Numbered from the stretch's first letter, positions 1 to 8,614 are shown. The stretch: DNA of 64,000 nucleotides from Phenylobacterium sp. (GCF_030651185.1 NZ_JAUSCJ010000011.1:62001-126000), one strand, 5' to 3'. The notes: generated by a model not told the origin, from the letters alone. Made by a program: numbers and translations.

Positions 1-82
1 TAATCGGCGAGACATTCTGTCGCGCCATCGCGGTGAATTGCCGCCCTCGGGAAAGGTGCTTACTAAGGCTCATCTTGAGCAT

Positions 83-1663
83 ATGGCGGGCGACGTGGGC
101 GACGTGGGCGATGCGGCGGGCAGAGGCGGGGCGGAGGCGGGCAGCGGCCGGCTGACCACGCTCGCGCCCTCCATGGCCATCCCCCATGGCGGCGACCGCG
201 TGGCCTATGTGTCCCAGGCGCTCGCGGACGCCTTCCAGGCCGGCGACCGGCTGCTGGTGGTGCAGGATAGCGGCGACCTGCTGCACGTTCCCGCCGCTGT
301 CCAGGCCCTGGCCGACGCCGCCGTCGGCAAGGCGCATGCCGCCTTCCAGGCGATGGGCGCGGTGAGCGACGCCGCCATCACCGCCTTCTTCGACGCCTTC
401 GCCGCCCGGCTCGCCGACGACAAGGTCTGGGCCGCCATCGGCGCCGCCAACGCCGCCGATGTCGCCAAGGCACAAGCCCGTGGCCGCTCCACAACCCGGC
501 TGACGGTCAGCCCGGCCATGCGCGCCGACATGATTTCCGGTTTGCAGGCCTGGCGCGACACCCCCGGAGCCCGCGGCAGAATCCTGGAGACGACCATCCA
601 TGACGGCTGGAGTGTCGACCAGGTCATGGCGCCCCTGGGCGTCGTGGGCTTCGTCTTCGAGGGCCGCCCCAATGTCTTCGCCGACGCCACCGGCGTCCTG
701 CGCACCGGCAACACCGTGGTCTTCCGCATCGGCTCCGACGCCCTGGGCACGGCGCGGGCCATCGTCGAGCACGCCCTGGATCCGGCCCTGGCCGCCGCGG
801 GACTCCCCAAGGGCGCCGCGGCCCTGGTGGATAGCGCCGAGCATGCCGCCGGCTGGGCCATGTTCTCCGACAAGCGCCTGGCCCTGGCCGTGGCGCGCGG
901 CTCCGGCCCCGCCGTGGCCCAGCTCGGGGCCATCGCCCGCCAGGCCGGGACCCCGGTGAGCCTGCACGGCACGGGCGGCGCCTGGATGGTGGCCGACGCC
1001 GCAGCCGACGCCGCTCGCTTCGAGGCGGCCGCCTATCACTCCCTCGACCGCAAGGTCTGCAACACGCTCAACGTCTGCTGCATCGTCCGCGAGCGCGCCG
1101 AGGACCTGGTCCCGGTGTTCCTGGCCGCACTGCAAGCCGCCGGCGAGCGCCGCAAGGGCGCCAAGCTGCACGTGGTCGAAGGCTCCGAACGCTACATCCC
1201 CGCCGCCTGGCGCGACGCCCGTGTCACCGTCGCCCGCGCCGAGGGCGACCGCGAGGAACCCCTGGTGGAGCGCCTCGCCGAGGCCGACCTGGGGCGGGAG
1301 TGGGAGTGGGAGGAGACACCGGAGGTCTCCCTGATGGTCGTGGAGGACGCCGCCCAGGCCGTCGCCCTGTTCAACCGCTACAGCCCCCGCTTCGCCGCCA
1401 GCCTGATCTCGCAGGACGCGCAGGCCCACGAACGCTTCTACGCCGCCATCGACGCCCCCTTCACCGGTGATGGCTTCACCCGCTGGGTGGACGGCCAATA
1501 CGCCCTGAACCGCCCCGAGCTCGGCCTCTCCAACTGGGAGCACGGCCGCCTGTTCGCGCGCGGCGGGGTCCTGGCCGGGGACGGGGTCTTCACCGTCCGC
1601 GCCCGGGTCCGCCAGACCGACCTCAACCTCGACCGCAATCCCGACACGGCGAAGCGGTTTTGA
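83..1663 (+). CDS. ProA-family aldehyde dehydrogenase (glutamate-5-semialdehyde dehydrogenase-like)
   Basis: The protein has the layout of gamma-glutamyl-phosphate reductase (ProA), which makes glutamate semialdehyde with NADPH in proline synthesis. Visible family features are FEGRPNVFADATG near residue 190, the active-site segment DRKVCNTLNVCC with catalytic Cys326, and the C-terminal LFARGGVLAGDG block. It is long (526 residues against about 420 for ProA), with roughly 90 extra N-terminal residues and poor similarity to ordinary ProA before the catalytic domain, so it may be a ProA paralogue with another acyl-phosphate substrate. The frame is open back to base 2, but codons before the ATG at 83 lose the GC-rich third position typical of this genome, so 83 is preferred. 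ATG 173 is an alternative. Substrate is not certain. Confidence 0.75.
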   Translation: MAGDVGDVGDAAGRGGAEAGSGRLTTLAPSMAIPHGGDRVAYVSQALADAFQAGDRLLVVQDSGDLLHVPAAVQALADAAVGKAHAAFQAMGAVSDAAITAFFDAFAARLADDKVWAAIGAANAADVAKAQARGRSTTRLTVSPAMRADMISGLQAWRDTPGARGRILETTIHDGWSVDQVMAPLGVVGFVFEGRPNVFADATGVLRTGNTVVFRIGSDALGTARAIVEHALDPALAAAGLPKGAAALVDSAEHAAGWAMFSDKRLALAVARGSGPAVAQLGAIARQAGTPVSLHGTGGAWMVADAAADAARFEAAAYHSLDRKVCNTLNVCCIVRERAEDLVPVFLAALQAAGERRKGAKLHVVEGSERYIPAAWRDARVTVARAEGDREEPLVERLAEADLGREWEWEETPEVSLMVVEDAAQAVALFNRYSPRFAASLISQDAQAHERFYAAIDAPFTGDGFTRWVDGQYALNRPELGLSNWEHGRLFARGGVLAGDGVFTVRARVRQTDLNLDRNPDTAKRF

Positions 1664-1672
1664 TCCAGAGCA

Positions 1673-2338
1673 GTGACCATGTGGTTCGCGGGACCCGCCC
1701 GGCGCGTCCCTGAGGCCGGCCGGCCCGCGACCCTGCGCCTGGGCTTCACGCTCACGCGGGGTATGCGGGTGGGGCTCTATGGCGGCTCGTTCAATCCGGT
1801 CCACGCCGGCCACGCCCACGTGGCCGAGACCGCCCGCAAGCGGCTGCGGCTGGACCGGGTCATCTGGCTGGTCTCACCGCAGAACCCCCTGAAATCCTCC
1901 AAGGAAACCGCCAGCCTGGCGCAGCGGATGGCCGGCGTCCGCAAGGTGGCCCGAGGCCGGGCGATGATCGTGTCCGACGCAGAGACCGCCATCGGCTCGA
2001 CCTACACCATCGACACGCTCAGGGTCTTGAAGGCCCGTTTCCCGGGGGTGAAATTCGTCTGGATCATGGGCGCCGACAGCCTGGCCAGTTTCCACCGCTG
2101 GCGCGGCTGGACGCAGATCATGGGCGGCGCCCCCGTCGCCGTGGTCTCGCGGCCCTGGATCTCGCTGAGAAGCCGCTTCTCGCCGGCCGCCCAGCGCTTC
2201 AGCCATGCGCGGCGGCCCGCCAGCCAGGGTCCGATCCTGGCCGGGACCCAGCCGCCCCGCTGGGTGTTCCTCACCGGGCCGCTGAACTTCCTCTCCTCCA
2301 GCGCCATGCGGGCCAGGATGGGCGGATCAAGATCGTGA
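1673..2338 (+). CDS. nadD: Nicotinate-nucleotide adenylyltransferase
   Basis: NadD adenylates nicotinate mononucleotide to deamido-NAD in cytoplasmic NAD synthesis. The nucleotidyltransferase signature GLYGGSFNPVHAGHAHV lies at residues 34-50, and the C-terminal LSSSAMR matches the ISSTxIR motif. The start is uncertain: GTG 1673, ATG 1679 and ATG 1763 are all in frame, and the conserved core begins at the Met encoded at 1763. It follows the ProA-like gene by 9 nt and precedes rsfS and rlmH, a gene order familiar from alphaproteobacteria. Confidence 0.93.
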   Translation: MTMWFAGPARRVPEAGRPATLRLGFTLTRGMRVGLYGGSFNPVHAGHAHVAETARKRLRLDRVIWLVSPQNPLKSSKETASLAQRMAGVRKVARGRAMIVSDAETAIGSTYTIDTLRVLKARFPGVKFVWIMGADSLASFHRWRGWTQIMGGAPVAVVSRPWISLRSRFSPAAQRFSHARRPASQGPILAGTQPPRWVFLTGPLNFLSSSAMRARMGGSRS

Positions 2339-2412
2339 TGTCAGGCAGACTGCCCCTTTCCGCGCAATCGTGATATGAGGCCTTTTAGCGAGGCAAAAAA
2401 GGAGCTACCCCG

Positions 2413-2826
2413 CTGAGCCCTGACCCTGCGCCGAGTGCGCACGAAACCCCGGTTTCCGCCGAGGTTTCCACCGATCCCCAGAGTCGCATCGCCGCTTTGG
2501 AAGACCTGATCCTGGCGCGTCTTGATGACGATAAAGCCCAGGATGTCGTGTTCATCGACCTGAAGGGTAAGAGCGCTGTGGCTGACGGCCTGATCGTCGC
2601 CTCTGGCCGTTCGCACCGCCATGTCGGCGCCATGGCCGACCACCTGCTGCGCGCCCTCAAGGACGAGGGCTACGGCAAGGTGCGCGTCGAGGGCATGCCG
2701 CACTGCGACTGGGTGCTGATCGACACCGGAGACGTGATCATCCACCTGTTCCGTCCCGAGGTCCGGTCCTTCTACAACATCGAGAAGATCTGGTCGGTGG
2801 ACTCGGCCCACATCGCCTTCACTTGA
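2413..2826 (+). CDS. rsfS: Ribosome silencing factor RsfS (probable CTG start)
   Basis: RsfS binds ribosomal protein L14 (uL14) and blocks subunit joining in stationary phase. The core runs from ALEDLILARLDDDKAQDVV through GRSHRHVGAMADHLL to DWVLIDTGDVIIHLFRPEVR, complete for the family. The frame has no ATG or GTG after the stop at 2386-2388; the only usual bacterial start codons left are CTG 2413 and TTG 2497. GGAG (2401-2404), inside an A-rich Shine-Dalgarno run, is 8 nt before the CTG, whereas the TTG falls inside the conserved domain with no ribosome site. CTG gives 137 residues. The stop overlaps the TTG start of rlmH. Confidence 0.9.
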   Translation: MSPDPAPSAHETPVSAEVSTDPQSRIAALEDLILARLDDDKAQDVVFIDLKGKSAVADGLIVASGRSHRHVGAMADHLLRALKDEGYGKVRVEGMPHCDWVLIDTGDVIIHLFRPEVRSFYNIEKIWSVDSAHIAFT

Positions 2827-3287
2827 AGCTGACGATCCTGGCGGTCGGGCGTCTGGCCCGTTCCCCCGAGGTCGAGCTGGTGAAGCTCTATGTGGACCGC
2901 GCCACCGCGGCCGGCCGCGCCCTAGGGCTCGGCCCCGTCGAGGTGGTGGAGGTCGAGGCCAAGAAGCCCGGCAAGCTCGCCGAGGCCGATGTTCTGCGCC
3001 CGCATCTCACCGACGCCCACGTCATCGCCTGTGATGAACGGGGCGCCGCGCGGGCGTCCCGCGACTTCGCCGCCGAGATCGCCAGGCTGCGCGATCAGGG
3101 CGTGCGGCGGCTGGTGTTCCTGATCGGCGGCGCCGACGGCCTCGATCCGGCCCTGGCCGCGTCTGCGAATGGCAAGCTGGCCTTCGGGCCCCAGACATGG
3201 CCCCATGCCCTGGCCCGCGCCATGCTGGCCGAACAGGTCTATCGGGCGGTCACCATCCTGGCCGGCGGGCCGTATCACAGAGACTGA
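2823..3287 (+). CDS. rlmH: 23S rRNA (pseudouridine1915-N3)-methyltransferase
   Basis: RlmH is a SPOUT methyltransferase that methylates pseudouridine 1915 in helix 69 of 23S rRNA. The family motif FLIGGADGL and the C-terminal HALARAMLAEQVYRA...YHRD are present, and the 154-residue length is normal. The start is TTG at 2823 and overlaps the rsfS stop codon by 4 nt, which implies translational coupling of two ribosome-directed proteins. Confidence 0.95.
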   Translation: MKLTILAVGRLARSPEVELVKLYVDRATAAGRALGLGPVEVVEVEAKKPGKLAEADVLRPHLTDAHVIACDERGAARASRDFAAEIARLRDQGVRRLVFLIGGADGLDPALAASANGKLAFGPQTWPHALARAMLAEQVYRAVTILAGGPYHRD

Positions 3288-3294
3288 CGCGCCC

Positions 3295-4164
3295 TTGCTG
3301 ACCCTCCACCCCGCCCTTGTGATCGGCGCCTTCGCAAGCCTGGCGGTGGGCGTCGTCGCCGTGGCGGCGGCCAGCGAGCGTGACAAGCTGCAGAGCCTCA
3401 ACGTCCGCGAGACCGTGCTCACCGCCGAGCAGGGCCGCAACCTCAACCGCCTGGCCCGGCTGCTGACCGTGCTGGAACAGTTCCGGCGCGATCCGCCGCC
3501 CGCCCTGCTGGTCAGCCCCGACGATGCGGTGTCCGCCGTCCGCGCCGCCATCCTGGTCAAGGCCATCACTCCGGAACTGCAGCGCCGGGCGCGGCTCTAC
3601 GCCGCGGAGGCCGGCGAGATCGCCCGCCAGCGCCGGTTGGCCGCGGTCGCCAGCGAAGCCCTGTTCACCGCCGACAGCCAGCTCGCCGAGGCCCGCCTGA
3701 TCCAGCCGCCCAGTCAGCGGGACCAGAACCCCCTGCAGGACGAAAACGGCGAGGTCAGCCCGCCCAGGGCTCTGATGGCGCCCGCCGATGGCGCCATCAC
3801 CCAGCGCTTCGGACAGGCCGTGCCCGGCGGCGGCAAGGCCAACGGCCTGACCATCCAGACCGCCTCCGGGGCGAAAGTGGCGGCGCCGGACGGCGGACTT
3901 GTCCAATATGTGGGCCCCGTGAAGGGGTGGGGCGTGATCTTGATCTTAAGATTGGCCGGTGGATACCATCTGGTGTTGGCTGGCCTGGACCGGGCGAACG
4001 TCAGCGTCGGACAATCCGTCGCGGCGGGTGCGCCTGTCGGATGGATGGCCGATGGGCGACAGTCGCCCCCCGAGCTCTATCTTGAGATCCGGGAACGCGG
4101 CGCGCCGGTCGACCCGGGGCGCTGGATGAAGGACGGAAGCGGCTTGAGACCGACCGTCGGCTAA
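3295..4164 (+). CDS. EnvC-like murein hydrolase activator with degenerate LytM (M23) domain
   Basis: About 289 residues from TTG 3295 (GTG 3319 also in frame): an N-terminal hydrophobic segment or signal peptide, a helical region rich in Arg/Leu/Ala (residues about 25-150), and a C-terminal M23/LytM fold (about 160-280). Metal-binding residues of active M23 peptidases are missing: the HxxxD position reads NGLT and the HxH position reads ELYLEIR. This is the pattern of EnvC-type activators, which switch on an amidase (AmiC) at division rather than cut peptidoglycan. The Caulobacter protein LdpF is a likely counterpart (inference). It lies 7 nt after rlmH and ahead of ctpA. Confidence 0.8.
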   Translation: MLTLHPALVIGAFASLAVGVVAVAAASERDKLQSLNVRETVLTAEQGRNLNRLARLLTVLEQFRRDPPPALLVSPDDAVSAVRAAILVKAITPELQRRARLYAAEAGEIARQRRLAAVASEALFTADSQLAEARLIQPPSQRDQNPLQDENGEVSPPRALMAPADGAITQRFGQAVPGGGKANGLTIQTASGAKVAAPDGGLVQYVGPVKGWGVILILRLAGGYHLVLAGLDRANVSVGQSVAAGAPVGWMADGRQSPPELYLEIRERGAPVDPGRWMKDGSGLRPTVG

Positions 4165-4256
4165 AACAAGACTTTGGAACCTGATGGGGTTCTAGTGGGG
4201 ACGTGAAGCGGTTAAGCGGCTCAATTCCGCCGCAAGGGAGCCCTAGGGCCTAGTCT

Positions 4257-5642
4257 ATGCGCAAGTATCTGTTGATCGGTGTTTCGGCCTTCGTCCTCGG
4301 GGCGGGCTCCATGGCCTATGTGAGCCAGCAGGCGCTTGCCTCGGCCGAGCCGAGGGCCAAGACCTATAAGATGCTCGAGCTGTTTGGCGACGTGCTGGAC
4401 ACCGTGGAGCGTCAGTACGTCACCGAGGTCGACGACAAGAAACTCATCGAGGCGGCCATCGACGGCATGCTGACCTCGCTGGATCCTCACTCCGGCTATC
4501 TGAACCCCGAGAGCTTCGACGACATGCGCGATCAGACGCGCGGGGAGTACGGCGGCCTGGGCATTGAGGTCACCAGTGAGGACGGCGTGGTCAAGGTGAT
4601 CTCGCCCATGGACGGCACGCCCGCCTTCAAGGCCGGGGTCAAGGCCGGCGACTTCATCACCGCCGTCAACGGCGAGAGCGTTCTGGGCCTGTCGGTAAAC
4701 GACGCGGTCAAGCAGATGCGCGGCAAGCCCGGCGAGCCGGTCACCCTGACCATCGCCCGCGAAAAGACCGATCCCTTTGACGTGAAGCTGATCCGCGAGG
4801 TGATCAAACCCAAGTCGGCCACCGCCAAGCTTGAGGGCGACTACGGCTATCTGCGGGTCTCGACCTTCAACGAGAAGACCACCGACGAGGCCGAGGCGGC
4901 CATCGCCGACCTGCGGGCCAAGAATCCCAAGATGAAGGGTCTGATCCTCGACCTGCGCAACAATCCTGGCGGCCTGCTCGACCAGGCCGTCGGCATCTCG
5001 GACCTGTTCCTGGAGGGCGGCGAGATCGTCTCCCAGCGCGGCCGCGACCCGCGCGACGTCGAGCGCTATAACGCCCGGACCGGCGACGCCACCGGCGGCC
5101 TGCCGATGGTGGTGCTGATCAATTCCGGCTCGGCGTCGGCCGCCGAGATCGTCGCCGGCGCCCTGCAGGACCGCAAGCGCGCGGAACTGGTGGGCCTCAC
5201 CAGCTTCGGAAAGGGCTCGGTCCAGACCGTGATCCCCCTGCGCGGCGGCATGGACGGCGCGCTGAAGCTCACCACGGCGCGCTACTACACCCCGGCCGGC
5301 CGCTCCATCCAGAAGACCGGCATCCAGCCGGACCTTGAGGTGGCCGAGACCCGCGACGAGGCCCAGGCCATCGCCAACCGCGCCTTCCAGTTCAGCGAGG
5401 CCTCCTTCCGCAACGCCCTCAACGCCGAGGAGGGCAAGACCCGGGTCGGCGCCCACGAGCCGGCCGAGGCGCCCCCGGAGAGCTTCAACACCACCACCGG
5501 CGACTTCCAGCTGGCCCGGGCCAAGGACGTCCTGCGCTACGGCTCGGTGGCGGCCACCCCCAAGCTGCCCAAGCCCGTCGCCAAGATGGCCGAGGTTGTC
5601 TCCAAACTGCCCAAGCTCGAGCCCAAGCCGGTCGCCAAGTAG
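4257..5642 (+). CDS. ctpA: C-terminal processing peptidase (S41 family)
   Basis: CtpA is a periplasmic serine peptidase that trims C-termini of envelope proteins. An N-terminal signal or anchor (residues 1-25) is followed by a PDZ domain (about 95-175) and the S41 catalytic domain. The nucleophile Ser is in NSGSASAAEIVAGALQD and the general-base Lys in FGKGSVQ. The tail after about residue 400 is Pro/Lys-rich. Length 461 is normal. The gene follows the EnvC-like gene by 92 nt, an arrangement shared by many alphaproteobacteria. Confidence 0.95.
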   Translation: MRKYLLIGVSAFVLGAGSMAYVSQQALASAEPRAKTYKMLELFGDVLDTVERQYVTEVDDKKLIEAAIDGMLTSLDPHSGYLNPESFDDMRDQTRGEYGGLGIEVTSEDGVVKVISPMDGTPAFKAGVKAGDFITAVNGESVLGLSVNDAVKQMRGKPGEPVTLTIAREKTDPFDVKLIREVIKPKSATAKLEGDYGYLRVSTFNEKTTDEAEAAIADLRAKNPKMKGLILDLRNNPGGLLDQAVGISDLFLEGGEIVSQRGRDPRDVERYNARTGDATGGLPMVVLINSGSASAAEIVAGALQDRKRAELVGLTSFGKGSVQTVIPLRGGMDGALKLTTARYYTPAGRSIQKTGIQPDLEVAETRDEAQAIANRAFQFSEASFRNALNAEEGKTRVGAHEPAEAPPESFNTTTGDFQLARAKDVLRYGSVAATPKLPKPVAKMAEVVSKLPKLEPKPVAK

Positions 5643-5687
5643 GGGAAGGCGCCGCCGGGCTGCGGCGCGGCGAAAAGTAGCCCTTCA

Positions 5688-5695
5688 TTAACCAT
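5688..5695 (+). promoter_or_regulatory. Possible CtrA half-site TTAACCAT
   Basis: TTAACCAT occurs 39 nt before the ATG of the polysaccharide deacetylase gene, in an otherwise GC-rich gap. This octamer is the recognised CtrA half-site in Caulobacterales, but a single half-site can occur by chance. Confidence 0.3.
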
Positions 5696-5733
5696 GATCG
5701 CGCAGGCTCCGGGCTGAAGCCTTGCGCGTGGTC

Positions 5734-6897
5734 ATGTCTATGTTTTCCAAGAAAAAGCTCGTCACCGTAGCCTCCGCGCCCAGCGTGGGGATCAACGCGC
5801 AGGCGATGTTCGCCAAGGCCATCGCCAACCCCTATGTGGGCGCCGGCGGGGCGGCCTTCCTGTTCATGTCCTCGGCTCTGATCCTGATCACCCTGATGGG
5901 CGATCCCAAGGCCGGCTCTCCGGTGGTGCGGATCAGCCTGGCCAAGGTGGCCGCCATGGCGGCGCCCCCTGGCTGGCGGGAAGCCCTGACCGCCGATCAT
6001 CCGGGCGGCACGACCCTTTCCACCGACATCTTCCGCCTGTCGGAAAACCCGCTCGGCCCCGGCGCGGCCTTCGGCCAGGCGGTGATCACCGTCCCCGGCG
6101 GCCAAGCCTTCCACGCCGCCGATCCCCTGCCCCCCGCGCCGATCGCGGGCCTCACGGCGCAAGGCTCCGGCGGCCTGCTGCCGATCATCGGTCAGGGGGG
6201 CAAGACGCCCGCCGAGGCCTATGCCCGGCCCTTCGTGAGCAACGGCCGGCCCAAGGTGGGGCTGGTGATCGGCGGCCTCGGCCTCAACGCCACCGCCACC
6301 CGCCAGGCCATCGAGAACCTGCCGCCCGAGATCACCCTGTCCTTCGTGCCCTATTCCGACGGCCTGCAGGGCTGGATCGATCTGGCGCGCCAGAACGGCC
6401 ATGAGGTGTTGCTGGAGGCGCCCATGGAGCCCGTCGACTATCCCGACAACGATCCCGGCCCCTACACCCTGATGGCCCAGGCCCCGGGCCAGGAGACGGT
6501 GAAGAAGCTGGAGTGGCTGCTCAGCCGCGCCACCGGCTATTTCGGGGTCACCAACTATCTCGGGTCCCGCTTCGTCGGCTCCGACGGCGCCATGACCGCC
6601 TTCACCGGAGCCCTGCGGGGGCGCGGCCTGGCCTTCATCGACGACGGCTCAGCCGCCCGCCGTGGCGGTGGTCTGCCGCGGGCCTCGGCCGACCGCATCG
6701 TCGACGACCAGCTCTCGGTCGAGGCCATCGATCAGCAGCTGCTGTCCCTGGAAGCCGGCGCCCTGCAGCGCGGCCAGGCCCTGGGATCGGGCTTCGCATA
6801 CCCTGTGACGCTGACACAGGTGGCGCAGTGGGCCCAAAGCGTGGAATCTAGGGGCTACCAACTTGCGCCGGCCTCGGCGCTGACCACACGCAGGTAG
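5734..6897 (+). CDS. Divergent polysaccharide deacetylase family protein (YibQ type)
   Basis: 387 residues from ATG 5734 (TTG 5722 also possible). A membrane segment at about residues 35-58 is followed by a low-complexity periplasmic linker and, from about residue 165, a divergent polysaccharide deacetylase (NodB-like) domain: KVGLVIGGLGLN, LLEAPMEPVDYPDNDPGPYTL, YFGVTNYLGSRF. These match the DUF610/YibQ family commonly found beside envC and ctpA. Substrate unknown; a role in envelope polysaccharide or peptidoglycan turnover is inferred from position. Confidence 0.85.
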   Translation: MSMFSKKKLVTVASAPSVGINAQAMFAKAIANPYVGAGGAAFLFMSSALILITLMGDPKAGSPVVRISLAKVAAMAAPPGWREALTADHPGGTTLSTDIFRLSENPLGPGAAFGQAVITVPGGQAFHAADPLPPAPIAGLTAQGSGGLLPIIGQGGKTPAEAYARPFVSNGRPKVGLVIGGLGLNATATRQAIENLPPEITLSFVPYSDGLQGWIDLARQNGHEVLLEAPMEPVDYPDNDPGPYTLMAQAPGQETVKKLEWLLSRATGYFGVTNYLGSRFVGSDGAMTAFTGALRGRGLAFIDDGSAARRGGGLPRASADRIVDDQLSVEAIDQQLLSLEAGALQRGQALGSGFAYPVTLTQVAQWAQSVESRGYQLAPASALTTRR

Positions 6898-6907
6898 CTT
6901 CGCGCCT

Positions 6908-7399
6908 ATGGACGACCTCACCGCCTATCGCCCCAATGTGGGGGTGGTGCTCTTCCACCCGGACGGCCGCGTCTGGCTGGGGCGGCGGGTGAACACGCCG
7001 GAACCCTATAACTGGCAGTTCCCGCAGGGCGGAGTCGATGCCGGCGAGGACCTCTATGCCGCCGCCAGGCGCGAGCTGGGGGAGGAGACCGGGGCGGTCT
7101 CCACCACCCTGCTTGGCCGCACCGACGGCTGGATGGCCTACGACTTCCCCCCGGGGCACAACGGCAGCAAGATCGCCAAGGGTTGGAAGGGCCAGCGCCA
7201 GGTGTGGTTCGCCTTGCGGTTCGACGGCGAGGACGCCGAATTCAACCTCTCCGGCCACGGCCATCCTGAATTCGACGCCTGGCGCTGGGGCAAGCTGTCC
7301 GAGGCGCCGGGCCTGGTGGTGCCCTTCAAGAAGGCCAATTACGAGGCCGTCGTCACCGCCTTCCACGACTTCGCGGGCCTGCCTGGCCGCGCCGCCTGA
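6908..7399 (+). CDS. rppH: RNA pyrophosphohydrolase (Nudix)
   Basis: RppH removes pyrophosphate from 5'-triphosphorylated mRNA and so opens RNA to RNase E decay. The full Nudix box is present (GGVDAGEDLYAAARRELGEETGA region, residues about 40-62), preceded by YNWQFPQGG as in RppH. Length 163 is normal. The gene starts 10 nt after the deacetylase gene. Confidence 0.95.
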   Translation: MDDLTAYRPNVGVVLFHPDGRVWLGRRVNTPEPYNWQFPQGGVDAGEDLYAAARRELGEETGAVSTTLLGRTDGWMAYDFPPGHNGSKIAKGWKGQRQVWFALRFDGEDAEFNLSGHGHPEFDAWRWGKLSEAPGLVVPFKKANYEAVVTAFHDFAGLPGRAA

Positions 7400-8172
7400 T
7401 GGCCGCGCCCATCGTCATGGTCCATGGCGCCTTCTGCGGCGGCTGGGCCTTCGAGGCCTTCCGCGCGCCCTTCGAGGCCGCCGGCCACATGGTCATCACC
7501 CCCGATCTGCGCGGCCACGCCGAGGATGATCGGCCCGGCGCCGTCGCCGGTCTGTCCATGACCGACTACGCCAAGGACATCGCCGCCCTGTGCGCCGGCC
7601 TGCCCGAGCCGCCGATCCTGATCGGGCACTCCCTCGGCGGGCTGGTGGCCCAGCTCGCCGCCAAGCGCGCGCCGCTCAAGGCCCTGATCCTGCTGGCGCC
7701 TTCGCCCCCCTGGGGGGTGTCGGGCTCCTCGATGGAGGAGGCGGTCACCGCCTTCGGCCTGATGATGGGGGCGGCCTTCACCCAGAGCATCAGCCCCGAC
7801 CGCGGCCTGATGCGGGCCTACAGCCTCGACCGCATGCCCCAGGCGCAGCGGGAGGCCGCCGTCGCCCAGCTGCGCCCGGAGAGTGGGCGGGCCCTGTGGG
7901 AGGCCCTGAACTGGTGGCTGGACCCCTTCATGACCACCAGCGTCGGCACGGGCGACATCGGCGTCCCCTGCCTGGTGATCGTCGGGCAGCGCGACGTGGT
8001 CCACCCGCCGATGACCGCCCGCCAGACCGCCCAGCGGCTGGGCGCCGACTATCTGGAGATGGCCGGCATGAGCCACTGGCTGCTGGGGGAAACCGGCTGG
8101 CAGGCGGTGGCCACCGCCGCCTGGGACTGGCTGGAAGAGGGGGACGCCCGGGCCACTTCGGGCGCCGCGTGA
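7399..8172 (+). CDS. Alpha/beta hydrolase
   Basis: A 257-residue alpha/beta-hydrolase fold protein with the oxyanion segment MVHGAFCGGW at the N-terminus, nucleophile elbow GHSLGG (about residue 78) and the catalytic His in GMSHWLL near the C-terminus. The start codon shares its A with the rppH stop (TGATG), so it is translationally coupled to rppH. Substrate cannot be predicted. Confidence 0.85.
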   Translation: MAAPIVMVHGAFCGGWAFEAFRAPFEAAGHMVITPDLRGHAEDDRPGAVAGLSMTDYAKDIAALCAGLPEPPILIGHSLGGLVAQLAAKRAPLKALILLAPSPPWGVSGSSMEEAVTAFGLMMGAAFTQSISPDRGLMRAYSLDRMPQAQREAAVAQLRPESGRALWEALNWWLDPFMTTSVGTGDIGVPCLVIVGQRDVVHPPMTARQTAQRLGADYLEMAGMSHWLLGETGWQAVATAAWDWLEEGDARATSGAA

Positions 8173-8223
8173 AGTGGTTCTCGCCCCTGCGGCGAGGAAA
8201 TGTAACCCATTGTTTTAATTAGG

Positions 8224-8550
8224 TTATGACTGTGTCGAACTGAAAAGTTTCAGCCCGAGGATACCCGCCACGATCAGGCCGACGCAGACCAGGCGCGCCA
8301 CCGTCGCCGGCTCCTTGAACAGCACGATCCCCAGGATCACCGTCCCCACCGCCCCGATGCCGGTCCAGACCGCATAGGCCGTGCCGAGCGGCAGGGATTT
8401 CATGGCGAGGCCCAGCAGGGCCATGGACACCAGCAGGCTCGCCCCGGTGAACACCGTGGGCCAGAGCCGCGTAAAGCCATCGGTGTATTTCAGGCCGACG
8501 GCCCAGCCGATTTCACATAGACCGGCGGCGAACAGGATGAGCCACGGCAT
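8224..8550 (-). CDS. gdx: SMR-family guanidinium exporter (Gdx/SugE)
   Basis: A 108-residue, four-helix small multidrug resistance protein of the SugE/Gdx branch, which exports guanidinium ion in exchange for protons. The conserved Glu is in [17 protein letters not shown] (residue 13), followed by [14 protein letters not shown], typical of Gdx rather than EmrE. An AGGAGG Shine-Dalgarno sequence lies just upstream, directly after two hairpins that look like a guanidine-II riboswitch, which supports guanidinium as substrate. Confidence 0.93.
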   Translation of the reverse strand: MPWLILFAAGLCEIGWAVGLKYTDGFTRLWPTVFTGASLLVSMALLGLAMKSLPLGTAYAVWTGIGAVGTVILGIVLFKEPATVARLVCVGLIVAGILGLKLFSSTQS

Positions 8551-8566
8551 GGCTGACCTCCTATGA

Positions 8567-8614
8567 CCGGGCCGTCCCGGAAACGAGAAAGGCGCTGGAG
8601 TCGTCTCCAGCGCC
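8567..8614 (-). ncRNA. Guanidine-II (mini-ykkC) riboswitch
   Basis: Read on the minus strand, hairpin P1 has a 10-bp perfect stem closed by loop ACGA (8591-8614), followed by a 10-nt linker and hairpin P2, CCGGG-ACGG-CCCGG (8567-8580). The AGGAGG ribosome site and the gdx ATG follow at once. Two stem-loops with ACGR tetraloops in front of a gdx gene are the defining pattern of this guanidine-binding class, which frees the ribosome site on ligand binding. P1 is followed by a T-rich stretch and might also terminate the upstream gene. Confidence 0.88.

Noticed and set aside
8174..8200. Hairpin CTCGCC-CCTGC-GGCGAG between the hydrolase and gdx genes
   Set aside because: Short stem and no T-tract on either strand; not called a terminator.
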